64,000 bases of DNA from Vitellaria paradoxa. Lineage: Eukaryota; Streptophyta; Magnoliopsida; Ericales; Sapotaceae. The DNA lies in assembly GCA_019916065.1 (NCBI GenBank), contig CM034234.1, positions 8,654,342 to 8,718,341 on the forward strand, given 5' to 3'. A program made the position numbers and the translations under genes. Below are positions 23,101 to 35,360 of the stretch, one piece after another. Under the pieces are notes generated by a model. It was not told the origin of the DNA, did not search any database, and saw nothing but the letters and a program-made list of their open reading frames with translations. Position 1 is the stretch's first letter. Every line of letters starts with the position of its first letter.

Positions 23101-25774
23101 AAAAAGGGAAGCATGAATAACCGCTTTAGCCTTTCAAAAGTTCTTCCAAAGAACCACAAATTTATACTTGTTTTCAATAAAACAAGCCGATAGAATTTTC
23201 AAGACATTTGAAAAAAAGCTCATTACAGGAAAAACAAGATTTTCGAGAATTCAAAACCTCAAATAAACAATATTTTTTAAAATAAGGGGAGTTCCTTAAC
23301 AAGTTTTCAGGTGGAGTTCTCTCTCTCTCTCTCGCTTAATTTGTTGGGGGGGGGGGCCAATGGACTCTCAAAATTTTCATTTAGTTAGATGGAATTACAT
23401 TTGTCGTCCGATGAGGCAAGGTGATTTGGCCATTAAAAGGTTTAAGCTTTCTAAGGCTTTATTGGGTAAATGGCTATGCAGGTCTGTGGGAGAAAGAAAC
23501 CGGGTGTGGAGGAAAGTGATCACGGCTAAATACAGTGTGGCTTGGGGGGATTGGGCTTCTAAGGTTGTGGTAGAGCCTTTTGGGGTAGGTTTGTAGAGAT
23601 CTATCCTCTCAACTTGCCTGGATTTAATGGGACAGTATTCGGTGAAAGTGGGGAGGGGCAATAGGGTTAGGTTTTGGCATCACAAACGGAGAAAGGTAGA
23701 GAAAGACTTCAGGTGAAGTTTCACTTCTATTCTCAATAGCAGATAAACAGGAGGCAACCATTAACCACTGCTTGAAAAGAGCTAATGGTAGTCCTTTCTA
23801 GCACGTTTCACTTTATAGAAACATCAATGATTAGGAATTCAAGAAGCTTTTGGCCTTATCAGTGCTATTATATGGCCTGAATGGCAATGGGGCAAGGGAA
23901 GATAGGCTTGCTTGGAAGGGAACCAAATCGAAAATTCTATTGGCTAAATCCTATTATCAGTGTCTCGTGGGGGACATGGAGGTGAACTTCCCATGGCATA
24001 AATTGTGGGGTAGTAGGGCTCCTAAAAAGATTTTTTTTTTCCCTTTGGTGTGCGGTAAAGGACAGCATCCTCACTTGTGATAATCTACACAAGCGAAGGC
24101 TGATTATAGCCAGCCAATGTTCATTCTGCAAGTGTAATGGAGAATCAATTTCACATATTCATGTTGCTATAATCCTTTAAAATTTGCAGCCAGGACATGT
24201 CTATATCATAGTGTATCTATGTCCAGAATGCATATCCAGCTTCTTAGGAACACATTCTTTAACCTGTCAAAGTATATTGTGCTTAAATCTAAAAAAAAAA
24301 TAATATTACAAAACTCATCCAGGTAATTAATGATATGAACCATAACAATTCATCCAAATTTCCATTTAAAGTTAAAATGAATTTTCAAAACCATTGATTG
24401 TTATTTTTAATTTTTGGCATAGCTACTATATTTTCCTTCAAGGTTTTGCAAAAGTGTATTAACTTGGCAGGATATTCCAGAAAAAATTCAAAAGTTCCTG
24501 TTTTTTCAACCATAACTGGCTTACTTTATGCACCTTTCATCAAGAAGACAAACGTTTCTTTCCTTTTGCATAAGTATAAAACAATCCATTAGCACTATAG
24601 TATCATTGTTTAAACTATGTACTTAACCGGGAAAAAAAGATCAGCATCGAGATAAGGAATCTATTACTCCAAATAAACAATGAACTCCAAAGTAAAAACT
24701 CGATACTGACTTGGGAAGCAGAGGACTGGGTATTTGGGGGAGTTTGTGGTCTAGCAGACGATTGGACAGGTCTCTGTTGATGATGTCCAGACATCCCACC
24801 AGGCCGCATTTGTGGGACTGAGCCAAATGACCCAATCGTTCCCATTCCCTGGATTCCTTGTATAGGCTGTCTCCCCTAGATATTTCAAACAAACAAACAA
24901 AAGTTATTCAATGCCTTGTACATGACAGACGTATGCAATTAAACAATCCAATTTAACCTAAATACACCAAACTCAACCGATCTTAATGGAAGTACTATGC
25001 AGTTCATCACAGAAGAAAGAACTCACTAAGCTGGATCACTAACTAATACTAATCTAATAGGAAGTGCTAAATATCGAATCCACACATGTAGAGCAAACTA
25101 GTCCAATAAACAAAAAATACTACCTGTGATGTGCTCGGACTAGTCACTGATTCGGGCACATTGGCGGCATTACGGGCCAACCCACCAAATTGCTGCCCAA
25201 AAGATGGCGGGTTCAAAGATGAAAACGAGGTGGGTGGCGGCGAAGGGCTAGGGCGGTGCGCAGGAACTCCAATAGCCATTCCACCCCTTTGTGCAGCCGA
25301 TGCCGACATAGACGACGGAGCAGACGAAGAAAAGGGAGGCACGGATGGACTCGAAGGCGAAGAAGAAGAAGAAGAGGAAGAAGAATGAGGTGGCGGCATT
25401 GACTGAAGATGAGACGAGAAGTGCGGATAAGAGGAAGGTTGTTGCCATGGTCTGTTAAAGGGGAGCCTCGTTTGAGAATTCTGGGAAGAGGGTACCTGTT
25501 GTTGTTGTTGTTGCGGTGGTTGAGTTTGCTGTTGCTGTTGTGGCTGTGATTGGGTGGGTGGGGGACTAGGGTTAGGATTAGGGTTTGGGGAAGATGGGAT
25601 GGTGGACGAAGAGGATGGAGGGACAGAAGTTGTGGAGGGTGGGACAGAGGATGACGAGGGTTGCGACGGCGCTGGTGGCGGAGGCGGTGGTGCTTGGCCT
25701 GGTGGAGCCAGTTGCTGTTCATTTGGCTGTGCAGTGGGTGGCGTTGGTGCTTGCCCTGGCGGTGCTTGATCCAT
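20104..25774 (-). CDS. TAF12: Transcription initiation factor TFIID subunit 12 (TAF12, EER4-like)
   Basis: Eight exons: 25774-25124, 24875-24711, 22900-22385, 21074-21000, 20878-20800, 20708-20644, 20487-20452 and 20247-20104 (TGA), with consistent phases, giving about 576 residues. TAF12 pairs with TAF4 through a histone fold inside TFIID (and in SAGA) and helps load RNA polymerase II. The first 440 residues are low-complexity, rich in Pro, Gln and Ser, with poly-Gln tracts. The histone fold follows at about 425-520 and includes RSIQEMVTQ, the [16 protein letters not shown] helix, [18 protein letters not shown] and the [13 protein letters not shown] end, which is the hallmark of the family. 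The tail is short (ends in NPKIREPA). Arabidopsis EER4/CKH1 has the same design and acts in ethylene and cytokinin responses. Confidence 0.93.
23345..24300 (+). mobile_element. Decayed LINE (non-LTR retrotransposon) 3' fragment in TAF12 intron 2
   Basis: Translations on + show degraded plant L1-type ORF2 C-terminal motifs: [17 protein letters not shown] and KALLGKWL, then [49 protein letters not shown] and a zf-RVT remnant ([21 protein letters not shown]). Frames are broken by stops and shifts. A short A-run at 24289-24300 may mark the tail. It lies antisense to TAF12 and between its exons 3 and 2, so it is spliced out. Confidence 0.75.
25554..25594 (-). repeat. Telomere-like repeat inside TAF12 exon 1
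   Basis: On + it reads as successive TTAGGG/TTAGGA/TTAGGG-like units followed by TTTGGGG. On the coding strand it encodes the Asn-Pro run of TAF12. The AAACCCTAA word also equals a plant telo-box. Confidence 0.6.
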
Positions 25775-28084
25775 TGCCTCTGTGAAAGTAATGCCTTACC
25801 TATCCTGGACTTGGAGCAAGGCCAAGTCGGCTTCAATCTTTTTTTCTCTCTTCTTATCGGGTCGGTCTAAATCGTCTGATCGGGTTGACGACCAAAAAAA
25901 AATTATTTCATATATAAAAAGAAAATTTTCCCTTACTTTGATTATAGAATTATAATTTTTGCATTATATTATAATATAACTTTATTTTTTAATGCAAATA
26001 AGTCTCTAATTGTTTTTAATTTTATTTTATAAATGGCCATCGCAAATAAGGTCCATCATAAAAATAAGATTTACTTAAAGAAATTAAAAATTTAACAATT
26101 AAAATCTAAAAATCAACTCGAAAATTAATTCAACTCATAAGACTTTACTATTCAGTCGTCAATTTCAATGTCCTCAATTTAGTTAAAATGTGTACAAATT
26201 GATTCAGACATCCTAAATTATTAAAAAAATAATAATTCTTTTTCCTTTTTCTATGCATGTGATGTATCTTTCTTGTTCTAATAAAATATTTAGTTATTAT
26301 AATTACTTTGTTTCAATTTTTATTAGTCCTATTATTGGCTATTTAGTATTCACGTTGGTACCATTTTGTACAAGGTGACTTAGAGGCCGTTTGAAGTAAG
26401 AAAAAATAAGATAAATTGAGGTAAAATGTAATTTGGGGTTAATTTTAGCATCATTTTTTCTGAAAAGTCACAAATCGTGAGAACGATTTTTCAAATTCGT
26501 TCCCAATAATTCAAAAAAATTCACAAAAAATAGCCACAATGGTACTCGTTTGAAAGATTTCGACACAAAAAATATAATTATATAAAAAATTTACACATTC
26601 GCTTAATTTACTTTTAGATTTTTTTTTAGCGAAATATTAAAATTTTTTGAAATTAATGATGGAGGAAAAATTAGAGGTAAAGGGGTTATTAGGAATTTAT
26701 AGAGTTTTTTGAAATTTTATTTTATGCCAAACGGAGCCCTAATAGTTAAGTGAAATATACAATTTGCAAGACAAAAAAGGCATATTGATACATCCCTCAG
26801 TATTCTAAAAGTGTATTATTGTTCTTTTATATTTATTTTCGATAATACGGCTTCACAGTTCATTAGCTGTAAGAAGACTTGATTTTTGGATAGCGTGGGT
26901 ATGTTACCTGTTATTTTTTGAAACAACTACTTTTGTTAGACCTTTCCGTGAAGGAATAATTATTTTAGAACATCCCACATCTTTTATAAAATCATTAGAA
27001 ATTGTAAATTTTACCAAAAAATATCAAAAATTTTAAAAAAGTACTCACTTTTTATCTTATTGTATAAATTATAAGACTACAACTTTTACCAACTTTTACA
27101 AATTTTTTACCACTCTAAATGACCCCTATATATATATATATATGTATTTACAATGAGTACGTTTGGCGCAACGTAAAATGCTAAAAAATTCTAAAAATCT
27201 CTACAAACTTCTAAAAGTTATTTATTTTTTATCGCACTGCACGAATTACGAACTCACAAATTATCACACTTTTTGTCACTTAAAACACCCCCATAACTTA
27301 TATTATTATTTAATTTATGTTTCAATTGTGCTTCTACTATTATCTAAATATGCAGGGTAATCTCCCAACACACTCATTCTTTTAAACATAGAAACAAGTG
27401 TTATTTCATGAGAAGAATTTAGTAATTTTTTGTTTACTTGGTGAAGTAATTTTTTTTTACTCCTTCAGTTTTATAATTTTTTTCTTTTTCAAGTAAAAGT
27501 TATTTTTTTACCCACTAAATGAAATCAAATTTAGCCAAATCTACTATTCTAAACAGAGCGTGGCACTAATGCAGAGCATATATCAATTTAAAACGAAGAA
27601 CATAATTGGCAAAAGTTTTAACTCAATGACAGACTACTAGCTGAATCACCACACACAAACTGATCCAAAATACACAGAACTCTCGAGTGTAACAACAGTA
27701 ATGTACTTGAAGAAACGTCAAATGTACATGAAAGAGAGAGAGAGAATTCATAATTTCCATTTTAATGACGAAGTAGACAAAGAGAGCCTAACTTTATTGC
27801 CCCGAGACTCAACTTCCTCTGCACCTTCTCAAAAGGCAATCCTTCTGCCCTGCAGGATTACTAAGACAGCAGTTGAAAACAAATGGAAGGCCAATATTAA
27901 TATTTTCTGCACCTAGAACTGAATCTGATCCCCGAGACAAGATTCAGACTTCATGCTTTATTAATTAAAGGTCCAGCAAAATTTGAAATTACAGTAATAA
28001 TAATGTGAAGGCACTGAACTTGTATATGTTCTTAGCATGTCAAGCTGAAATGATCTTGCTCTTTGTGCATGGATTTCTTGGATT
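25775..28084. other. Spacer between TAF12 and the SLC35F gene
   Basis: Upstream of TAF12 is a short pyrimidine-rich leader (25830-25850); the rest is AT-rich. A family A-related MITE variant spans about 26384-26745 (ends 'ggccgtttgaag' and 'ccaaacggagccc'). A related but more diverged unit is at about 27160-27295. No gene seen. Confidence 0.5.
26384..26745 (-). mobile_element. MITE, family A-related variant with expanded centre
   Basis: The left part 'taagataaattgaggt' and the right part 'tttatagagttttttgaaattttattttatgccaaacggagccc' match the inverted family A copy at 32291-32434, but the middle is different and longer. Ends are inverted (ggccgtttg / caaacggagcc). Confidence 0.5.
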
Positions 28085-29864
28085 TCAGGAGGCTGTGGTC
28101 TCATCTCTAGACTCTGCGCTTTCTTCCCTAAGGACTTGGTATTCGCCAGCATTCAGATTTCCGTCCTCAGTAGCTGGTGGAGGAACAGGATCCTTCTTAC
28201 TGCTTTGATAAACCAGCCAAAACAAGTGTTAACTGTTACTTTCTGCATAAGGAACTTCTGGAGACCTTTACAAGCACATCCGATAAGGTACAAATTCATT
28301 TCCCTGACAAATTTTGAAGCCTTAAAACACTCAAAGTTGGACCAACAACTAAAATGTTTTAGCAGTTCGAACAATCATCCACTTTGGCACCACAAAATTT
28401 CTAGGCTTTGAGAGCAAAAGACTAAGGGCGAACATCCGGTGCAAGGGTAAATATTCAGGCCAACAAACAGCATTAGTTTTGATGAAGTTTTCTATCAAAT
28501 TCAGATTTCATGACTGAGTCTTAGTTTAGGAAGAAAAAAAGTTAACTTTTTCATAACTGGCTGGTAAAAAACTAATTTTTTTTTTTAGTAAATTAAAAAA
28601 ACTAACTTTTTGGTAGTTAGATTTTTAGTTTTTTGTTTATTGACACATTTTCTCTTCGTTGTTTAAAAGAAGTTTAAAATGTAAAAGGGTGATTTTGATC
28701 ACTCTAGAACAAGACAAAGCTAAAAAGCTAGAAGCTAAAAAATTATAGTGCTCCCCAAATGGAGCCTGAGCAGAGACGGGGTTAGGACGTACATTTTTGA
28801 ATATATAACGAGTCCAACGACTACAGTCGCAAATGACAGATAGTACAACCAGTCAACCTGCACATGGAGATTATGTCAGGTCAGCTCTGTTAAGGAAGCT
28901 TCCAACTCCAAGGGAGAAGAAGTGTCTCAGCTTAGAACTATTGTACAATACAACTACATATTGTGAATTCAGTCTTTTTTAGCTAATAAGGGAAGAAATT
29001 AACCTGCTGGTGATAGATAAATATGCGAATGACAACAGCCCACATGTCAGATGTGAGAAGAGAGAGATTGAACATTGTGGCTCCGCCCATCTGTTTTTCA
29101 AATTGTACTCCGATTAGAGAGATGTGGGTAGATTCTCCCAACAACGAAGCGCTGCTTCACTGTGAGTATTTGCTATCTACTGTCAAAAACAGTACGTTGG
29201 GGGAGAGACTTATTGAGAGACATGCATTTGTAACATGAAGTCATCAGATGAGAAAGTATATGACATCTATATGGAAATGGAAGCAGTTTATCCATAACTG
29301 TCAACTAAGGATGGGAGCAACTGACCTTTAGAACAAACGGAGCAAGAGTATAGAACATAAAGCTTGCCAGTGCATAGCCAGCAAAGGACAATATCTGTAA
29401 ACAAAATAAAGATACAGAAATTAAAGAACCTTGAAAAATTTTCAGTACTTTAAAAGAGCAATGCACCAAATTGAACAATTTAAAAAACTTCAACACTTAA
29501 CAATTTCAGCAGACCACGTCACTGATTCCAGACTAGTCCTCTCCAATATAGCTCTGAAAGAAAGTTATGGGATTGGAGGCAATATCATTATTATTCAAGT
29601 AGCTGGGAAGTGAAATAACCAAGCATATTCTAAAGCAATTGTCCTTCGAGGCTAAAATAAACAAGAGATTAGATATATGTATTTCCACTAGCAAATTGCA
29701 AATGCATCTCTCTTATCCAATTTTCCAGTGAAAAAGGATACATTTCACACAAACTGACAAGACTTCCAAAAAGACCAATCATTGCCACTACTTCAATACG
29801 ATCTTTCTTCTTGACACAGAACTCCTGCATTTAGGAAGGCATGAGAAATGACCATCATGGTACA

Positions 29865-29916
<52 letters not shown>

Positions 29917-31346
29917 CAACTTAAAAAATTCACTAACCTCACCAACATTGCTCATTGCAAAGAAAACTGTCCCTGCAATGACAAGTACATCACCAAGAAG
30001 AGGTTTTGAACCACCTGAAAGAGTTCTGACATGTTAGAACAAGAATGAATTAATATTTAAAAGGAAGTTAATAGTACTTCTAAGGGAACAGAATCAACCG
30101 ATAATTCTTTTTCTAGTGTTTCACCGAGGACTGGAGTATTTTACAATAACAAATATAAAACAAAAAATCAAACAGACAAGATTTAGAAGGTGGAACAGAG
30201 AGCATCACCTCCACCACCCACCCCAGCATCAGAGACCAGAACTAAACCAAGGCCCAACACACAGATTGCCGCACCAAAGAACTGCCAAAAGGAATACCGT
30301 GTCCCCAGGAAGAACCAAGTAAGAAGTATGGCCCATGCAATTGTCCAACAATCCAGTAATGTCACACTAGTAACTGATGAGTACTGGAATGCTTTATTAA
30401 CTGGAGAACCATCAATATTGATTTCAGTATGACAAAATAAGGATAAAAGAGAAAAATTCTATGGCCGTGTTACTTACCAAGGTAATTCCCTTGGACGTCA
30501 ACAAAGCCTAAGAGCACATACCAATACCAAGGAACCTGAAAAAAAAAAAACAAAAAAAAAAAAACAAATTGGACATCTATCACCAAAAGCAAGTTGAGAT
30601 TTTGATGGGTCTACATGTTAGGTGGGACTCCATAAATCTAGTATTTCAGTTAATTAAGTAATATATCCCAAATAATTATGCATATAAGGTACATGAATAC
30701 ATACTACATAAGTTTGTTCATCAACACCCACAAAAAAAAAAAATGTTAAAGCAATTGTATCCGTTGTATTTTGTGATCTGTAAAGAAGATGCTGATGAGA
30801 AAGAATTTTACCAGTAGTCTCTGACGTCGGTACAGCAAGATGCCTCCATACACCAAAGCCAAAGCCAGGTAAGAGAAGAATGCAAAAGAAAGTGGTGTAT
30901 CTACCCCTACCCATGCAACCAAATACAAATCAATAAAATAAAAACAAAAATGGTAATAAAAATTCACAAAGCTATTCAAATTAAAGGATAGAAACAAAAA
31001 AATAAATAAATAAAATCAACTAATTAAAACCCCAAAAACACTGAAGGCAAAATAAATCAATTGGCCAGCATGGAAAAAGTAAATAAATCAAAATCTATTA
31101 CAACAAACAACAAAATAAAAACCAGCTGAAAAATAGAACCCTTGATAATCAAAAACAAAACCCAACAAACAATTAAAAAGGAACATGAAAAAGAGGCATG
31201 AGAGAAAGAGTACCAAGATCGGCAAGCAGAGATGCAGTGAAGCTCATGAGTGACATCATAAAGGAAACAACCTGACCCAGAAACAGGGCAAACAATAGCC
31301 GCGGCAACAAGGTTTCATTGTTCCTCCACCAATTGCTGATGTTCAT
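28085..31346 (-). CDS. Solute carrier family 35 member F1-like (DUF914) membrane transporter
   Basis: Eleven exons: 31346-31214, 30906-30812, 30535-30478, 30400-30209, 30014-29938, 29824-29742, 29553-29502, 29394-29326, 29090-29004, 28857-28793 and 28199-28085 (TGA), all GT-AG and phase-consistent, giving 341 residues. The protein is a drug/metabolite-transporter-fold carrier with about ten hydrophobic helices. Landmarks of the plant DUF914/SLC35F1-F2-F6 group are present: WYWYVLLGFVDVQGNYL, YSSVTSVTLLDCW, the Gly-rich VGGGGGSKPLLGD, MSNVGEEFCVKKKDR, LERTSLESVTW and FNLSLLTSDMWAVV. The tail is short, acidic and hydrophilic. The substrate is unknown; an endomembrane location is typical of the family. 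The tiny exon 7 (52 nt) was placed by matching frame and family pattern. Confidence 0.92.
29870..29914. repeat. (AT)n(AG)n compound microsatellite in a transporter intron
   Basis: TA units followed by about 16 GA units, lying inside the intron between exons 6 and 5 of the SLC35F-like gene. Confidence 0.8.
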
Positions 31347-32435
31347 GGCGGGTGAAACCCAAATTATCAGAAACCCAGTTGGTAGCAGCCTTTGTCTTCA
31401 AGAATGAACAAACACAAAATAAACGCACCCACACCCACACACAAATATATGTAATTCAATCTGTTCCGAATTAGTACTGTGTGCAGTGTTCGTGTGTTCT
31501 TTAGGTTAATAAATATTTGTTTGGGAGAAATAGAGCAACAAAACAAAAAGAAAGATGAGAAATGGGATAATTTTGATGATAACACCGTTGGGAGTGCCAC
31601 TGCTTCTTTCTTGGTTAGTGAGGGATAGTGTGAACCGACGGTCAACGTTGGGCAGGCAGCATGCACGTTGGTCGCTGGAACTCCCATCCCATCGCCCAAC
31701 TGACATGTGCTTCTGACTTTTGAAGCTCCGAAAACATTACTCACACTGTAAATTCATCGAACAGATAAGAGGACAAAAACCACTAGTAACAGAGATAAAA
31801 CGTTGATCTTAAAAAATTAAAAAAAAAAGTAAAGTTAATTAATGAAAATTTTCTAATATCATATTTATTCATTAAATAAGGAATACCAAAAATAAAATTT
31901 ACACTGACCTAATTTTTCTTTCATCACAACAATCAAAATGTGTTCCTATTTTTGTTATTATTCATATCTAATTTATATATCAAATGATAGTTTAAAATTA
32001 TAATTAATTGTAAGATCACGTCTTAAACTATAGTTATATGTCACTTTATTCACATCAGTTAAAAAAATGTTACACGTTAATTTCTATGTTATCAATTTTT
32101 AATAATGTGCCTTTTTCCTCGTATTGATAATTGCAATTTTTAATAAAATTTATTCAAATAATGTGCATCTTAAGCCATCTACAGACCCAAACGAAGTCCA
32201 ATTTGCTTCCACTAGTTTAGAAAATTACAATAAAATTCTATTAATTTTGCTATTTTTCTTATAAATTTTAATTTTTTCATGTTTTACTCTTAGTGTGTGT
32301 TTGGAGTGAAAAAAATTGAGATAAATTGAGAGTTCGTAATACGTGCAGTGAAAGAAAAAAGTTGATATGATATAAAGTTAACAGAGGTTTATAGAGTTTT
32401 TTGTTGTTTATTGACAAACCAAACGGTGCTTTAAT
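31347..32435. other. 5' flank of the SLC35F gene and spacer
   Basis: 31347-31760 is of mixed composition and probably contains the leader and promoter of the transporter gene; no clear TATA box was chosen. From 31790 onward the DNA is AT-rich without coding signs. An inverted MITE family A copy ends this stretch. Confidence 0.45.
32291..32434 (-). mobile_element. MITE family A copy, inverted
   Basis: Reads on - as the family A core: the reverse complement holds 'aaactctataaacctctgttaactttatatcat', 'ttttttctttcactgcacg' and 'ctctcaatttatctca'. Ends are 'gtgtgtttggagtg' and 'aaaccaaacggtgc'. It abuts the left target site of the adjacent LTR element. Confidence 0.65.
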
Positions 32436-32440
32436 GTATT
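32436..32440. repeat. Left target-site duplication GTATT
   Basis: Identical to 36113-36117 on the other side of the LTR-like element. Confidence 0.55.
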
Positions 32441-34434
32441 TGTAATAACCTGAATTTTTTTTCTTAATTAAATTGCTTAAGTGTGTTGGTGATACTTGTT
32501 ATAATAAAAATATAGAAAATTGAGGATTTGAAAATTTTTGGAATTGGTTGGAAAGAATTTCGGATTTAATTTCACCTTATGTGAGAGTTTAATGTAGAAT
32601 TTCTAAAATTTTTATCCAAACACTTCCTAGCCCAATTACTTATTTGGTTCAAACCAAGCCCATTAACCCATGGGTCAACCCTTTTCTTTGACTCACCTCA
32701 ACTCACTTCAACTCACTTTATCACTCAATGAGTTGACTCATGAATAGTTGTTCTAAATTATTTCCCGACAACTTCATTTTTCATCTTTCATACACTCTCA
32801 CCATCTTTCAAAAATATTTGACTAATTAGACAAAGAGAATAACCTTAAAGCATCTTTTTCAAATTATTTAGCAAACAAGATTTAAAGCATTTTGTTTGAA
32901 AGCTAGCATGATTTAAAGTATTTTGTTAATTTGTCAAAAAGCTAGCATGATTGTTTAATTTGTCAAAAAATTAGCATGATTCCCGGATCATGCCACTCAT
33001 CATCATCCATCCTCCAACACCTATCTTTAATTATGTGGTTAGATAGTCAAAAAGGCTAAGCTAGATTATTTGGATTATTTAGTGGTTTTCAAGTTTAGGT
33101 AGTGGAACTTGTTTTTCTCTACCGACACTTCCTTTACATTCCCTATAAATTGTGTGTCTTCAAAGAGAAGAAAAATAAGAGAGAAATAATAATAAATTAT
33201 TAATTAGTGAGGTTGAAGATTTGGTATTGCTTGGAGGAAGAAGAAAGGCTTGGAATTTTCTAATTTGGGTGGTGTTCAAAGCTAACTCATTTTTCCTTCT
33301 CAGACTTGGTTATTAATATCTTCATTGAGGTAGGATGACGAACCTCCTAAAATATATTTGATGCATTTTCTGGGTTTGAAGTATGAAACTTGATTGTGAT
33401 AAAAAAATAAATACCCATATATTGGGGGTAGGAAAGCCAAAATTTTGACTGATGTAACTCAGTATGCTGACAGCTCTCTATTTGTAACTTCTTATGTGCT
33501 TCTGACCCCTAAAACGGTGGAATTAGGTTTCGGCTAAAACATAAAAGTTGTAGCCCTTTCAGTTTTCTTTCCAACCCAAAAAGAATTGCATCAATCCGAT
33601 TTGTGAGTCAAAAGTTATGCCCAAAAATACTGATCACGTGTAAAACTGTATTTTCTAAACAAACTTAATTCAAGGCTATTTTTGTACCTTTAGACCTTAG
33701 AATTTTAAAAAGTGTGAAACATGAAAGTTTCAGGTCTTAAAGTCTAGTTTCTACAGATATAAAGTTTATAAATATTGGAGTCTTGCTCTATTTTATATGA
33801 ATTTTCTTTTAAGCTGCTGTCTCAATTTAGTTTTTAATTGATGCTTGTTTAGATTTTTAGAATATTATGTTTAAAGATTTATTTAAATTTCTAATTACCT
33901 TCTATTAGTTATTGTCATGTTAATAATTTCTATTGATATGAAATTATTTTAAACTGGATATTATATATTATTTGACACTCTAATATTGATAATAATTGAT
34001 TTAGATAATCAGTTTCATCATGGATAGTTGGATGACTTATTCAAACTAAAATGCTAAGTATTTAATAAAATGCCCAAAAGAAACAATGGACTTGTTTTTT
34101 TCATTTAGTCTTTCTTAAATGAAGTTGATTTATTTTTAGGCATTGTTTTGTCAATCTAGCATGTTATATAACTATATTTTTATGATTAAGTGAATTTAAT
34201 GAAACTCATTTAATACCTTCCTAAACATTGGAACAATTCTGTGGACATTTGTGGATATCTTGAAAAAAAAACCTATGATAAGGGTTTGGTTATAAATAAG
34301 ATGACGATTGGAAATTTATTTAAATTATTTTGAATAAAATAAAACTTATCAATTTTGCTAAAAATTAAATATAAGTCCAAGAGCTATTTATTATCTTTAT
34401 ATTTCATAAATAATAAAATAAAAGGTAAAAGAAG

Positions 34435-34526
34435 CAAAAACCGAGATTTACAGCCAATGAGGTTCGAACTTGTGACTTTAAATCGCAATTAGGGTCGCCC
34501 ACCCACTAAGCTACCAACCTCGGCCT
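34435..34526 (-). mobile_element. tRNA-derived SINE-like insert with A and B boxes
   Basis: On - it starts GGCCGAGGTTGGTAGC, with an A box (TGGTAGCTTAGTGG, 34503-34516) and a B box (AGTTCGAACCT, 34460-34470) at tRNA-like spacing. The acceptor and anticodon stems do not close properly, so it is not an intact tRNA gene. It lies inside the LTR-like element, which suggests a nested insertion. Confidence 0.5.
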
Positions 34527-35238
34527 AATTAATATACCATTAGAAATAATTTTATTCTTATCAAATTTGGTACGATAAACTTGTCAAAACAATTAATTAA
34601 AATACTAATTCGTATTCTAAATTTTTTTTTACTTGCTACTTGTTAATTTACATGTAGTACCTACCTTTGTGATAATGATATTGGTGATTATGTTAAATCT
34701 TTGATTTATTGAGAATTACTATTAAATTATGGATTTAGATAAAGTGCTTAAAAATATACTGCATGTGACTGAATAATCCCACTTTTGATTCATCGCCCGG
34801 GAACATTACCAGTTGTTATTAAAAATGTCTGATTTCCATACAAGGTACCCTTGGAATGTAAAAGGGTGAGAAGAAATTAAGGCACTCGGTGCTAAAGTTA
34901 TTTTTAGCAATGGGGTGACGGGTGGGAAGAAATGGCCTTTTAGATGAAGATGGCAACATGCATTTTATTTGGGAGATGCTCCCTTCTGACCTGGTCAGTT
35001 AGGTAACCGGTCGCGATAGCTAGGTTTTTGGTATGTGACACCATCGGTATGCATTAGATGCTAAGCCCGTAAAGTCACTGGTTCCCAAGGCTGGGGGTAG
35101 AGGAGGATAGAAGTATGATTATCTTAGGATGATTTAGATTAAACTCCTTTACAAAATTTTACAGTGACTAGCAACCTCTCTTGTTATGTATGAATGATGT
35201 ATTGGAATTATTTAATTATATTTAATTCCTCTCGATGA

Positions 35239-35269
<31 letters not shown>

Positions 35270-35274
35270 GAATG

Positions 35275-35360
35275 AAACCTGTATCGCTACGGGGTTTGAT
35301 CCGAGACCTTGAAGATCTAAATCTGAGATCCCTACCATTGCGACACAGACTTTATTGTGG
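35275..35360 (-). mobile_element. Second tRNA-related SINE-like stretch
   Basis: On - it carries an A-box-like TGTCGCAATGGTAGGG (about 35330-35345) and a B-box-like GGATCAAACCCC (35291-35302). It has no intact cloverleaf. A TA microsatellite (about 35246-35269) abuts its downstream side. More degenerate than the copy at 34435. Confidence 0.4.

Noticed and set aside
25131..25870. Several overlapping Gly-rich, Glu-rich or Arg-rich frames on both strands across TAF12 exon 1
   Set aside because: Shadows of the Pro/Gln/Ser-rich low-complexity exon.
29650..29741. Extension of transporter exon 6 through CEMYPFSLENW
   Set aside because: The frame stays open, but a donor at 29741 joined to the small exon 29553-29502 restores the family pattern LCEIAILERTSLESVTW.
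34435..34526. Intact tRNA gene
   Set aside because: A and B boxes are good, but acceptor and anticodon stems do not pair; better explained as a SINE head or relic.
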